Below are positions 25,008 to 37,195 of a DNA stretch of 64,000 nucleotides, one piece after another. The position numbers and the translations under genes were made by a program. This DNA comes from Arbacia lixula (lineage: Eukaryota; Echinodermata; Echinoidea; Arbacioida; Arbaciidae), in NCBI GenBank assembly GCA_963669155.1, contig OZ022584.1, positions 18,363,271 to 18,427,270 of the forward strand, in the 5' to 3' direction. The notes beneath the pieces were generated by a model, which made no database searches, was not told the DNA's origin, and worked only from the letters and a program-made list of their open reading frames with translations. Position 1 is the stretch's first letter; each line of letters opens with the position of its first letter.

Positions 25008-28000
25008 CTAAGAGGCAGGATTGGCCGATGTGGATGTGGGTGGGGCAGCACTCCTCAGGCGGCTCTTCCTCTCATCCTCCATCCTCTTGGCTCGCTCCCA
25101 GATCTGCCTGGTCAGCGACGGCTGGCCCAGGGACAGACTCAACAACCTGTGAAGGAAGCAAAGGCAGAAATCACACATAATTCATTCTCTAGTGCAGTCA
25201 ACGTTGCTGGTTGAATTTCGCTCTCGCTCTCGCTCTCATAACTTCTCTTTTGTTAAGGGTACAATGGCGTCTCACATGCTGCCGTCGTAACGAGAGCATG
25301 CCTAATAATTTCCTATCACTGCCTCTTCATTCAAGGAAGGCCCACGAGGACACTCATTCATAAGTGTGACAAACATTGATATGCTTTTGTTTGCAGCTCT
25401 GAAGCCCGTATCACAAAATTCGTACAAGTGATCTATCAAACGTAAGACTGATCTATTGATTGTTCAATTGTAAATCTGTATCACATAGAATCTACGATCA
25501 ATATTGATCGTAACTTGCAATTGATATTGATCGTAGTTTGTGTGGATCTATCGTAACTATACGCATGATTGCAAAATAATGCATAGGCTTGGATATGCAA
25601 TAGATAGCAGTGATGGTTTGTGATATGGTGAATTGCAACAGATAGCAACTTTGTAATCAATTGTAAAGTTGCTATAGAAAGCAGCTGACTCTTTGTGAAA
25701 TGGGGCCCTTAACTGGTTTATTTAGATGGTAGTGTACACAAACACCACTGCAGTGCTTGTCATTTTGGAATCTTGGAGATTCCACTGCATGTATGCACTA
25801 CTGTCATGCATATTTGGCCAAGGCTTAGGCTTAGAATTAGGAATAGGTTCAGGATTTGAGTCGAGATTAAATTATACTATCATACTTGATGCCCGCAACC
25901 TAAGAACCTCTCCTTTCCTGCTTAGGGAACACCACAGCAGTACCGACATCTACAGACTTTGCTTGATCGGTCTTACCTGGTGATGACAAGCAGAGTTTGA
26001 AAGTCCTCTGGGGTCATCGCGTTTGGGTCATTCTTCCTCGCCTCAACAAAGTCTTGCTCCACAAACTGTAAGGAAGAAATGAAGATACATGTAGTAGTGT
26101 GTGTACTGGCCTGGGGGGGGGGGGGGGCGTGCTTTGTGTCATATAAAAAGCATTTGAAGATGGTGGTTGAAATGTTGCCTGCTAGAATTCAAATGTCTTT
26201 TAATAAATTTGTTGATTAAATATAACATTGTGATATGCTAATTTTACTTGATGTATTTGTAATTGATAGTGTCTTTTTATCAATATTATATTGTTCATGA
26301 GGCAAATTGTGGGCAAAAAATGAAATGGAACTAATATCTCTTGAGATGCTCAGACAGCAGAATTCTTACCTTTAATCCTAGAGTCGGACATGGTGTAGTC
26401 CAGCAACATTTAAAGTTGAGTAATAAACATTTTAAGCCCACCAACTATAGGCATCAAATGTTTTTATTGAATTAATTCAATGAATTTCTGAAATGCTCAG
26501 AAGGCAGAATTCTCACCTTCTGCACATCATCGGACATGGTGTAGTCCAGCAGCGGTAAGACCTCAAGGAAGGTCCGAATCTTGTCCAGGTCCACGGTTCC
26601 GGACCTCAGAGCTTGCTGTACCGAGGCCTGGACCTCCGCCATGTTGGTTCCCTCTCGTTTAGGCTGGAGGTGAACCCGGCAGTCAGTCTAGGGAGCACAT
26701 AAGCACAGAGAGCATGAAGTTAGTGAGGAGGAATTATATTGCCAATTTGAGGAATCAAAAGAAACTGCCCATTCGAGTACAAGAATACAGATTGTAGAAA
26801 TGTTGCCAATTTCAGTACAAGAACATAGATTGTACGGATGTTGCCAATTTAAGTCGGGCAGTCTCATGGGAATGGTGTGTATTACCAGTTCAAAAATGCC
26901 TGAATGGTGCATAAAGAGCCATGAGTGAATGTGTGCCAGACTCCATACAGTCCAATGGGAAAGGTGTGTGTTACCAGTTCAAAAATTGCCTGAATGGCGC
27001 ACAAAGAGCTATGAGTGAATGTTTGCGTGCATCCCACAATGCATCACTCACCGGAAGGATGGACTTGGCATCTGAGAGGACCAGCACCCTGACGTTGGTG
27101 TGGAACTCTGCCTTGTGGTAGTTGAAATCGTAGTCCACCTTCTGCCAGGAGATCAGGTTGCCCAGGGCAGAGATGTTCATCACACCTGGAAGGAGCGAGA
27201 ACAGCAGGGGGCGCCAGTCAAAAATAAATGGTGTCATTTAAAGTAATCTCACAGACTACTATATTAAGCTATTATATTTTGCATGTGGTTTATTATTGTG
27301 ACTTTCACAAATCACTGTATGGTTGCAAATTATATAACACATAAAAATATTGCAGCATACTATTGAATGCATTTGGGTTGCTTTGATTTAGTATAGTAAC
27401 ACGTTTTCTCCATGTCTTGTCTCGTGTATATGCTTGTGCAGTAAGAAGTGGACGTGTGGTGTAATTACGCAATGTATGGGAGCTGCCAGGGTGTCAGTCG
27501 TGAAAAGAACTCACAGAAAAATCTGTAACACAGTCATCCACAAAAACTCCTTCCTTGCTAGTGTTTAATTAATTTGCTCAAAAACTATAACCTTCTACTG
27601 TTGCTTTTTGGAAATCTAGGTACAAACATAAACTTTGTCTCCGTTTGGCCTTGTTCTGATGCAATACTCACCGTTGGCATCAAGCTGTCCTGGCTGCAGC
27701 GCAGTCTCGTCCAGTACTAGATGCGTCTTGTCTGCCAACTGAAGCAAGCCGCTTGTTAACCTGTTAGCTGAGTAGTCCTTCTTAGGTATCAACTTCAGCT
27801 TGTTCATGTTATTCAGACTCAGTGGCAGTAGGTGGGACTACACAAATGGAAGAAGTTGGGAAATGGATCAACATACTGCTATATTTAAACAAAAATGATT
27901 ATTAGAATGATGGTTTATACAATTACTCTTCTACTTCTAAGCACTTTTCTTATTGCATTATGCATTATAATGTGTACTACTTTTTCCATAAATTGCCTTT

Positions 28001-31000
28001 TTTAAGCTCTTTGATGAAGGAACACATTCTTTTCAAAGTGATATGTGTGTAAAAACATGTGTCTAATGATATATCAAACATATGGGTGAAATGGTAAATA
28101 TCCTCTTGGGAAAATGGATATTTTCCAAAAAAAAATGTACACAACATATGGGAGAGCACCTCGCAGGTGACGTCACAAAATCAAAATTTTAAAGGATTAT
28201 AACTTTCTAACCCTTTGAAGGATTTTTGTCAAACCTTCACCAATATGTTTCTATCATATGTCTCCTTTTATTGAAGCCAAAATGATTTCAGGGTGAACTA
28301 TCCCTTAAAGGTGAAAGCAGGGGACACTGTTGATCACACTTACCTTTGAGACAAGTTGCTCTATGAGTGAATACAGGGTTGAGATAAACTCTGAATCTTG
28401 AGGGATCCCTGTCAGATTGAGGCTGAACTTCCCCAGTGCTACCACATCTCGCCTGGCATACCTACGGGCACGGAGAGAGAGATATTTCCACGTTTGATTT
28501 AGAATACTAAGCAGCAACAAATCAAGAAAAATATAAACATTCCTGTGACATGCATTCATGATGCAAGGATTCTTGGATATACAGAGGTGATATTTACTGT
28601 CCCCCCAAAAATAGACATAGGCCTACTGATGCGAGGGAGCGAAGGGACTGAGGGGGTGAGGGTGTGGAAGAGGGGTGTACCCCCTCCCACGGAATTTAAA
28701 TTGTGGAATTTTGTGCATACTTGGAGGGGAAATTTGGGCTTAAAACCGTTCTTCAATCACAACAATTTCATTAATCATTAATGCACTGAATGTTAATAAA
28801 GTCAGAACGACAATATTTATACATGTAACTTACAACTAATCTATAATTAGTCTGTCCTCGCTTCTTTTTCTGAAGCCTCCTTTCTCATAAGTTATATCAG
28901 AATCACACCAAGAACAATACGCCTTGCCAGGTTAGGCAAGTTTCCTTATGCATTTGCAGTCAAAGTGTCATCAACTGTTCTCTGTGATTATTTCAGCTCA
29001 TAGTCTTGAGACTCACACAGATGAGAGGAGATGGAGGATGAGGTAGTCCGCTGTCAGGGCGTCACAGAGCAAGACTTGACTAAGGAGCCACCTCAGCTGG
29101 TCCCGGATGATTCCCGCCTCCTTCAAGACGTTCTCCACCACTGGAGCAAGAAAGATGGATGGGGCAGGGAAATAAGGAAAATGTGTCAAGAAGATGCGAA
29201 GAGAGGAGAAAGAAACGGGAGTGGAGAAAATGGAGGGGAATGAGGAGGAAGGAACGATGATGAAAAGATAATCAGCTAAAAAGATAAAAAAATATGTACT
29301 GCCCCTGTCCCATTGTTTTTCATCCTTGTTCAGGAATCAGGAAGATTTTGGGGGAATTTCATCAGATATCAGGGAGATGTCTATTAATTGCATACAAGCT
29401 AATGACAATAATCTATCAATAATCATGGAGATTGCGTGATGTGGTGCAATATTGGTCTAATTTCAGGGAGTCTCCTGCAAATTCTGTAAGACTTGGCAGC
29501 TTTGCCTTTTTGTCCTCTCCGACCTCTAACATTTTTACTTATATTACCATTATGATTGCCACTAGAACTACCACCACCACTCATGCCACCACAAATACAA
29601 CTACAGCTTCAATTACTAAAAATTCTTCTTCCACTAGATTTACTTACCCTCAAAGCTTAACCTGATTATGAGGCAAATACTTTATTAGGCTGTTCAGTTG
29701 GAACCATGTATGAAACTTACATTCCTATCACCAGATCTAAAGCTAGATTTAGATTACAAATTAAGTTAAACCAGATCATCAAAACAAATACTTCACTAGA
29801 CTTCTCAGTTGGAACTGACTGAACTGACGACAGTAAGTATCTTGTTATCAAACTTCCATTTCAACCTCTTCTTTTACCACTAAATTTAAAATTACCAAAA
29901 CAGTTGAACCTGATTATGAAACACATTCTTCACTTGGCTATTCAGGATAAGGGAGTGGAAAGGAAGGAGAGGCTTAACATGGTATTAACCCTTTACGTCC
30001 CTCATGTGAATTAATGCACAAGTAATACACACAAATCCCATAAGGCTACATTTTCTCTGGGACTGAAAGGGTTTATCATACTCACATGACTTGCCCATGA
30101 TAGAGTGGATATCTGAGGGGATGTGGGGATTGTTGTGTGCCAGCTTTCTCGACGCGATCACATGCAACCTCGGAACAAGAGAGGGCGGTGGTGAGTGGGC
30201 GTTCTGCTCCTCAATGCCTTCCATGCCTTCTAGGTTTTCACCGGTGGAGGAGGACCTTTAAGATGAACATGTAATTGAGGTAAGTGATATGATAAAAAAC
30301 AATGTAATACTATGACACACTTTATATAGGTATAGGTATCTAAATGGTCTACACATACATGCACACACATTATGATAATGCACAACTGAATTAATCAATA
30401 AACAAATTCAATGATAAAATCTAAGGCACAAATATATCACAATTAGCACTAAAGGCTTCAGGCAACCGGCCGTGAGTAAACAGAAATTATGGTAAAGGAA
30501 AAATAATAGCAGCAGTTATTGCAAAGTAATTACGTATAGTGTTGATTCAGTTATCTTCACACAGGAATGATTTGCCGCGGCCGTTTGCTGTAGTCGTACT
30601 TTCATAGGGCCATTGGTTTAACCATTTTAGCAAAGCGGTAAACCACAAATTGCTAATTGTAGGAATTTTCTTAATTTGTGTAAATCCCTGGCGCTGAACA
30701 GCAGGCAGCAAGCGGCAGTGGCCCACCCGTTGCCACTTGAACGGATCTTAAAGGAGGAAATAGCAGAAACACCTACTCTTGTTCGGAATCTGGGAAGCGG
30801 GCTAGGGCGGGGTCAACTGAGAGAACTCCAACAAACTCCACTATGTCAGTCACCTTGAACAAGTCAAGCTGGTCATACACCTGGCACAGGAAAACAGAAG
30901 GACAAAATACATACGGGGCCCTCTAGCATAAAACGTACCATTGCTGTCAACTTCTACGGAAACCTTGAATTTGATTGGCTGTTGAGCGGCATTACCATTG

Positions 31001-34000
31001 TAGTTACAATATGTGAGTCCCATGCATCCATGATTTCTTGATATGAAAACATGACATTAAAGTTTTACAGGCAGTCAGCAGCACTGACTACTACTCCATA
31101 TCCAAAAGAAACCCTCCAAATACACACATTTAAATATCAAATACTGCCTTGGATTTAAAATGATTTTGAACAAAAATTATGGAATTTCATATCACGCACA
31201 GAAAAATTATCAGAGATAAAAGCTTTCATGACAAAGAAATAATGAGGTGTTTAAGATAATTAGAATAAGAGAGGAAAAAGAGGTGTGGGGTGTCAACAGC
31301 AAAGAGAAATAGGAAGAAAGTAGGGTGTACAGAATAGAAAAGGAAAAAAGAAAATTCCCTAAACTGAAAAGATATTATAACAAAGTGGTTCGCGCACTAC
31401 GAGTCTCGCCTGATTTCGCAATCGACAAACAGTGCTAAGTTTTTTTTCAAATACTTTTTTCAAACTTTTTGACCCCTAGATGACCTCATGAAGAGACACA
31501 TGTGGTATTACCCAAGGATCATTTGTACCAAGTTTGATCACAATTGATACAGAAATAAAGAAATGAAAGCAAGTCAAAGAAAAATTTTAACATTTTTGTA
31601 ACAAACCAACAGACAAACAGACTAACAGACTAACAGACTAACAAGACCAACAGAAAAACAGGAAAAGTGATTACTAGGTCTCTACCGAACTTCGTTCAGG
31701 CGAGACAAAAATGGCACACAAAATGCTGACATGTTTACAATTTCAGTCTATTGCTGATGCATATGAAAATGAAAAATGAAGAGTAATAATGAAAGACATA
31801 CCTTAACCAAACAGGCAGTGCCCGTCTCACCAGGGATCGGGAAATTGAGGTTAATCTCTGGAAGGGGCGTGGCCACGGGCCCACCCTCCCCTCCTTCCAC
31901 CCGACTCCTCTTCTCCCTCTCCTCTGCATCTCTCTCTCCGTTCTCCATGGCAACCTCTCCGCCATTTTGCTGAGGCCTTGAGGCACTTGGATCCGGCGCT
32001 ATGCCGGAGGTGGGTGTGTCTGAGGGCTCGTCAGCATCCAGAGCTCTCTTTACGCGAGATGTGGAGGTCGTGCTGGGGTCTGACTGTACCCCCGATATCT
32101 GCTGACTGGTTTCTGCATACCCGTATGGCCAGTCAAGGAAAAATCTGATTAACGTCTCACTTTTGATGGAAGTAGCTAAAATATTAACTCCCTTTAATTG
32201 AGTTGGCAACTCTCTTCTTCCACCAAAAAATACATTACCTTAAAAATTAAATTAAAGGAAATGAATCAATAAGCCTGCACACGCTTTTCCAACTTTTTCC
32301 CCTCCATGGGTGCCATTCCTATCCGGTGACTCACAGATATCTGCAGACAGAACAACCACACTCGCTTTCACATCCTACCTTACATCTCTCATGGGTGCAG
32401 AGCAGCGACGTGAATCAAGTGACTTGCCACAGGACAAAGTGCAGTGGTAGGACTCATACCCTTTAAAACATCCTGATTGAGAGCACCAAGCTTCCAAAAT
32501 CTGCCATCTGTTTTGGCTTTAATTCACATGAATCAGGGACAGAGACAAAGGACTTACAGCAGTCAAATACCAGAAAAGAATAATTCATTCCAATGGCGAG
32601 TTGCTCTTGATGAAAAAGAAACAGCCCTGAAAAGCAAAACACTGCAAATTTCATGAATGATTCACATCACACAGGTACAGTGGGTTGTAGATCGGTCTCA
32701 CCCTAAATTGGCAATGCTTGGTTCTGATGTTAAGTTAAATGTCTTTCTTATCACATAGAAACTTTGCTAATGATTTTAATTAAAACTACTTTTTTAAAAA
32801 AAAGGGGTAAAATGTTCCCTTGAAAATGGGTATGATAACACTTGAATGAAATAAGCTATGAGTTTTAAAAAGGATATTTGTTTGATCCAGTCATTTTCTG
32901 CTGGAATGGGCACGCAGTAGAGTGTCTGTCGATCCCACGTCACGTTTTGTCTTGATTCAACATCAATCTCTTGCTGTGGCCCACACTCTGCTACATCCTG
33001 GAACTTGCCTGTTTTGAGGAACTGGTAAAGAGAGTTCAAATGAAAACAAGTAAGCGTTTTCAACATCATTTCTTGTCTGGGTAACAAAAGAACAATGAAA
33101 TGTTTGTTGTCAAACGTGATGATTACTTGTCAGTTAAGTTCCGATGAATTTTTTTTTTAATGTGCCACATAAAACCTGCCAACACCAAAAAACAAGACAG
33201 GGCTCTACAAAAATTTTTTTTACCGCTTGCCCTGTCGGGCAAGCGGTAAAAATATTTGCTTGCCCTGGAGGAAAAACTGCTTGCCCGTTTTTTTTTTTAT
33301 TAAAACCTTTGTTTTTCACTAATTTTTCTGCAGAAGCGGCATACCTTATCCTGCCGAATTATAACATACTTTACAGGACAACTGAACATAACAATAGGTA
33401 TTTACACAGAGTTTGACAAGTTACTAGTGTTTGTTTTTAATCATCCGAGTCCATCATGTTTAGCACTGACTCTCCTAACTATAGTACTCTTGCTTTCACT
33501 CGAAATGAAGCACACATACTCCTAACCTCCCTTAATAATTGGGCATGTTGGGAGCAGACTCTGCTCACTACATGTAGGCAGGTATAGGACACTTTCACAA
33601 GACTAGAGGAATTTAAAAAACACATATTGATAACACTGACTACACCACATTGCATTGTAATTTGTAGGTGGCAAAGCTTGTCATAATACATGTAACTCAT
33701 AAGCACGCTGACAGGATTATAAACAGTCACATTTCAAAAGTAAAATGTCTAACCCTAGACAACTTCTTTGCCATTGAATCGTCCAAAAAAGTGATTTCTA
33801 GGTCTGCATTAGCGTCCGTTTAGACCCTATAGCCCCGGGACAGCTAGGCGACTAGCTACCTGTGACTAGTCGCATAGCCGTAGGCTGTCGTGGATACACT
33901 TAGTTATGAACTAGATGAACTAGTGCCATGACCTCCCAGTTTCGAGCTTGTTAATACAGAAAACCTTAGAGTAATCAGCCCGATATTTCTGGGTAGGGTT

Positions 34001-36721
34001 CTTGGTAGATGTGCTCATTTTGCCGTTTCAAGTGTACTGGTAGCGATCAAAATCATGGGCAAATCAATTAAATCATTGCTGCTCCACGGCAGGTATATGT
34101 GCTGAACTCATACAACAATCACTTACACACGTTTTCACATTACAGTTCCATATGCAGTAATCCATGTAAATACGGTATGTGGACACACAAATAAACACAG
34201 CTGTTACAAAAAATTTACGAAAGTTACGAAAATAACCACTTGCCCGGACGGGCAAGTGTCTTTGAGAAATGCTTGCCCTGGCGTCATTTTCACTTGCCCC
34301 GGGCAATCGGGCAAGTGGGTTTGTAGAGCCCTGCAAGATTATGATTAAATTTGAATTATTGTTAACTGTTTTTAAAGATGCTCTTATCGCAATTACATTA
34401 CTGAAAAGTAATCAATAGACATGCATTTAATATGAAATGCAACTTTGTCTCCACCCATACATATCTTTATCTGACCATGGCAATGGCATCACATTCAGAC
34501 ACGTTTTTTTCATATCAGAGTACTTTTAATCAAACGATTAACAGAATAAATAGAATGCCAATGTTCATATGATGACACTAGCTATAGATATAAGTGTCAT
34601 TCCATAACTAAGGCATTGTGACACCTTCAAGACAAGCTTTGTGGAGGCTTACTGTTGTGTTGTCTGCTTTGTTGTGGACTAGGTAGATACCGAGGTAGAA
34701 CTCAGGATCAAACATGTCCTGCACCATACAGCGGAAGCGGACCAGCGAGTTTGGTCGCAGATTGTGCAGGGCCGTGTGATTGAGAGTCGGAATCTGAATA
34801 AATGAAGGAGTGCAAGAATATTAGGTCTGATAATGACTGTTTGGTCTAATGCATACTAAGAAATTTAAAGAGGTCCATTGTATCAATTACAAAGTCAAAA
34901 CAAAAGTAGAACAAGCAAATGAAGTGATAGTTAAATTCATCAGTTCATTCAGAAGAGAGGAGAATGAATCAGGAGAAGCATAAAAAGTAAATGTTCTTCA
35001 TTGATACAATTTTTAAACAAAATTATCAATATTGTCTATTGATATAATACGCTGTCTCATGTTGGAAATAAGTTAGGCGCACACAAGCAAGTTCAGCGAT
35101 ATAGCCAATTAAAATAAACATACAACGCTGACATGTAGGGGTCTACCTATTAGACTATTCAGATTAGATCATCAAACTTGCAAGAAACAGCCCGCAGTAG
35201 ATCTACAGTCACTTAAGACCTAGTGGGTCATCAATTTATCACTTTATCAAGGAGACGGCAATCATATGTGATTATGAATTATGACCTGCACTGTACATTA
35301 AAGAACTGGGCCCATAAAGGTTTGCAATCAATTGCATAATGGCAATGGCCAATCAACACCATTGTTACATGCGCTCAATCCTCATAAGACTGACCAGTAA
35401 CCTATCAAAATTCGTCTTACAAATTTGCAACTGATCGCAATTAAACCTTTATAGACCATCATCAGCTAGAGAAAGTCAACACTTACAACTACTTGGGCCA
35501 AGCCTTAAAAATGGAGGTTAATACAAGAGAAGAGGTATTGACAAGGATTAAAGGCGGGTGGAGATGTTTTGATATGTACAGAGAACTTTTAACTGACATG
35601 AAAATACCACTTGCAATGAGGAAAAGAATATTTGACCAGTGCATTTAACAACATTGCCGTATTAAACAGAAACCTGATCTACAACTAAAGAAATGGAACA
35701 TAAATTGAGAACAACACAAAGAGCTATGGAAAGAAGAATGCTGAATTTAACATAACTTGACAAAGTGAAGCACACTGACATACAGGAGAAAACGAAGGTC
35801 AAAGATATTATGGTAAAAATTAGAGATGAAATGGAAATGGGCTGGATACTTATATAGAACACAAGACAACAGATGGACCAAGAAACTCTCAGAATGGCAA
35901 CCAAGAACAGGCAAGCAAAGAAGGGGTCGACAAAAGAGAAGGTGGAGAGACGAAATATCATCACACACAAACACATCAACATGGAACAGAATGGGAACAA
36001 ATTAGAAGCAAATGGAAACTGATTGAGGAGGGCTTCATCCAACAATGGTTGAACAATGCCTGATGATGATGATGATGAAACCTTTATGTTACGGGGCGCT
36101 GATCTAACATATTCATTACTCACTCTCTGCCATGCTGAAGTATCTGCAAGACGATTCTTGAAAAAGCCATCCACATTTTGACTCCAGTCTGAATTTTCCG
36201 CATCTATCAAGGAAAGAGAAACATAAACAGTGATAAACAATAACTGTTAACTTTACACAACCCATCATGTTACTATTTAGTGAAGACTCTATTTTAAGTT
36301 AAACGACAACATCTTGTCAAACAACAAGTCAGAGATTTTCATAATGTCAATGTCGGACAATGACATTCAACTTTGTCCTTATCACTAATCAGCATTAAGT
36401 CAGACGACGATGCCAGTGATGGAGCTAGTCCTATATTCCCCGAGACCAAAAAATCAGTCCCTGTAGGACTAGGAGGTTGGATCAAAAAATGTAATGTCAA
36501 TCAAAGAATGGCCCGAATGAGACGGTTTGTATTCCTGTCCCCTAACTTAGAGTTAAATTAACACAGATTACATTTCTTTACTTTTCATGAAGGACATGAA
36601 ACTTAACTTAACTGTTAGCTGTTCGATTGTTCCTTTTGTTGTAAATAAATGAGAATGGCTTACCAAACAGACTCTGAATGATGTCTAGCGGTGAGTTCAC
36701 CCAGTCATCTAATCCTGGCAT
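25008..36721 (-). CDS. MCMBP: MCM-binding protein (complete, 14 coding exons, 652 aa)
   Basis: Nuclear protein that binds MCM2-7 (replacing MCM2 in the complex) and acts in MCM assembly, unloading and sister-chromatid cohesion. Exons in transcript order: 36664-36721, 36124-36203, 34653-34793, 32878-33021, 31802-32122, 30777-30880, 30086-30255, 29017-29140, 28344-28461, 27672-27837, 27052-27185, 26517-26687, 25977-26065, 25008-25146. All junctions keep frame; 652 aa against 642 in human. Family landmarks: [16 protein letters not shown] start, [151 protein letters not shown] and a basic C-terminus. Intron 4 is a U12-type AT-AC intron; all others are GT-AG. Exon 5 encodes a variable acidic, disordered insert. 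Confidence 0.97.
25388..25715. mobile_element. Degraded inverted-repeat element in MCMBP intron 13
   Basis: The left side has CCCGTATCACAAAATTCG and the right CTTTGTGAAATGGGGCCC. Inside are repeated GATCGTAACTTGCAATTGAT-type blocks that also occur at 48706-48830. It looks like a low-copy MITE; ends are imprecise. Confidence 0.45.
26343..26560 (-). repeat. Duplicated MCMBP exon 12 end plus splice donor
   Basis: The end of exon 12 with its donor (about 26490-26560) is repeated 147 bp downstream in transcript order, at 26343-26409. Both read GCTGGACTACACCATGTCCG, then a few bases, then a donor (GTGAGAATTC in the real copy, GTAAGAATTC in the duplicate), then CTG..TCTGAGCAT. The duplicate has a stronger donor consensus, but read-through from the real exon meets a stop first. 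Confidence 0.75.
26750..27015. repeat. Tandem duplications in MCMBP intron 11
   Basis: A unit of about 75 bp containing GTGTGTATTACCAGTTC and GAGCCATGAGTGAATG occurs twice (about 26868-26935 and 26955-27022). Just before it, a unit with AGTACAAGAA.A.AGATTGTA then ATGTTGCCAATTT is doubled. Confidence 0.75.
27972..28313. mobile_element. TTAA MITE family 1, copy A (right part)
   Basis: In MCMBP intron 9. It shares GGGAGAGCACCTCGCAGG, TGACGTCACAAAATC, AACCTTCACCAATATG and the end GGGTGAACTATCCCTTAA with the full copies at 39774-40279 and 59674-60147. The left end is missing. Confidence 0.8.
31403..31706. mobile_element. Short inverted-repeat element in MCMBP intron 5
   Basis: GTCTCGCCTGA (31403-31413) and TCAGGCGAGAC (31696-31706) are exact reverse complements about 280 bp apart. 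A small ACAGACTAAC tandem repeat lies near the right end. Confidence 0.5.
32123..32877 (-). other. U12-type AT-AC intron (MCMBP intron 4)
   Basis: On the minus strand the intron begins ATATCCTTTTT directly after AAACAA (exon end 32878) and ends TTTTCCTTGACTGGCCATAC before GGGTATGCAG (exon start 32122). ATATCCTTT is the U12 5' splice site and TTCCTTGAC the U12 branch site, about 10 nt from the terminal AC. No GT or AG at these borders restores the family alignment, whereas the AT-AC join gives [13 protein letters not shown], matching the human WVKEAYVNANQ region. Phase 0. Splicing would need the minor spliceosome (U11/U12/U4atac/U6atac). Confidence 0.95.
33198..34333. mobile_element. hAT-like non-autonomous TIR transposon (1.1 kb) in MCMBP intron 3
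   Basis: The left end CAGGGCTCTACAAA and the right end TTTGTAGAGCCCTG are exact inverted repeats. Both sub-terminal regions (about 100 bp) are full of CTTGCCC/GGGCAAG motifs. The 5-bp direct repeat CAAGA flanks both ends (33193-33197 and 34334-34338), compatible with a 5-8 bp hAT-type target duplication. No transposase frame is visible. Internally, 33751-33822 matches 10780-10854 upstream of OAT. Confidence 0.8.
35308..35463. mobile_element. Small inverted-repeat element in MCMBP intron 2
   Basis: GGGCCCATAAAGGTTTGCAA at the left and GCAATTAAACCTTTATAGACC at the right are imperfect inverted repeats. About 155 bp, non-coding. Confidence 0.5.
35500..36080 (+). pseudogene. Decayed non-LTR retrotransposon 3' end (reverse transcriptase C-terminus)
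   Basis: Translated across frames, the segment shows typical LINE post-RT blocks: [89 protein letters not shown]. These are separated by frameshifts and stops. It ends in a (TGA)n run (36060-36079), a tail type seen in several non-poly(A) LINE clades. It lies antisense to MCMBP in intron 2. The clade cannot be fixed from this piece. Confidence 0.75.
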
Positions 36722-37195
36722 GGTGATGAACTCTTCTTCTTGTTTATGACGATGACAATGTTGTCGTGTTGCTAAATAAATCGAGTCTAAACTCTAAACC
36801 CCTTTCTATAATTCAATTGCCCGACTTAAACAAAAATAGTCGTCCAAGTCCAAGAGCCGAATAAATCACTTGATGATGATCGTTAAAATTCAAGACAAAG
36901 AAATCTGCCCTCTAAATTCTGGTCAGCTGCAATGCTAATGCGCAGAATAGTATGATTCAGCAATGGCCGGCCTGCATGGCAAACATGCCGTAACTCTGGC
37001 TAGGCTGTTGATAAAGATGCCGCTGAACGCCGCGAGTTAGTTCGTGATGAACCGAGAGGTGCACATGATACACCGGCGCGAAATTTGCATTGTGGCGCGG
37101 GAAAGTCCGGACATTTAAATTGACCTTTAACCCCTACACACGGAACCGAATTATTGTGACGTGTATGTAGATTCCACGATCGGCAACCGGCGAGT
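36722..37195. promoter_or_regulatory. Divergent promoter between MCMBP and SEC23IP
   Basis: Only 474 bp separate the two start codons, which point away from each other. The middle is the most CpG-rich part (CGCTGAACGCCGCGAG, then GGCGCG). Two E2F-like sites lie close together: GGCGCGAAA (37075-37083) and GGCGCGGGAAA (37094-37104). A CRE-like TGACGTG is at about 37158. E2F control would suit a replication factor such as MCMBP. No TATA box is evident; transcription starts are not known. Confidence 0.75.
37075..37104. promoter_or_regulatory. Paired E2F-like sites
   Basis: GGCGCGAAA and GGCGCGGGAAA match the E2F consensus TTTSSCGC read on the other strand. They sit about 10 bp apart in the shared promoter. 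Confidence 0.6.

Noticed and set aside
35662-36240. Minus-strand 192-codon frame in MCMBP intron 2
   Set aside because: It is the complement of the LINE fragment and overlaps MCMBP exon 2 only at its start; the plus-strand reading has the recognisable residues.
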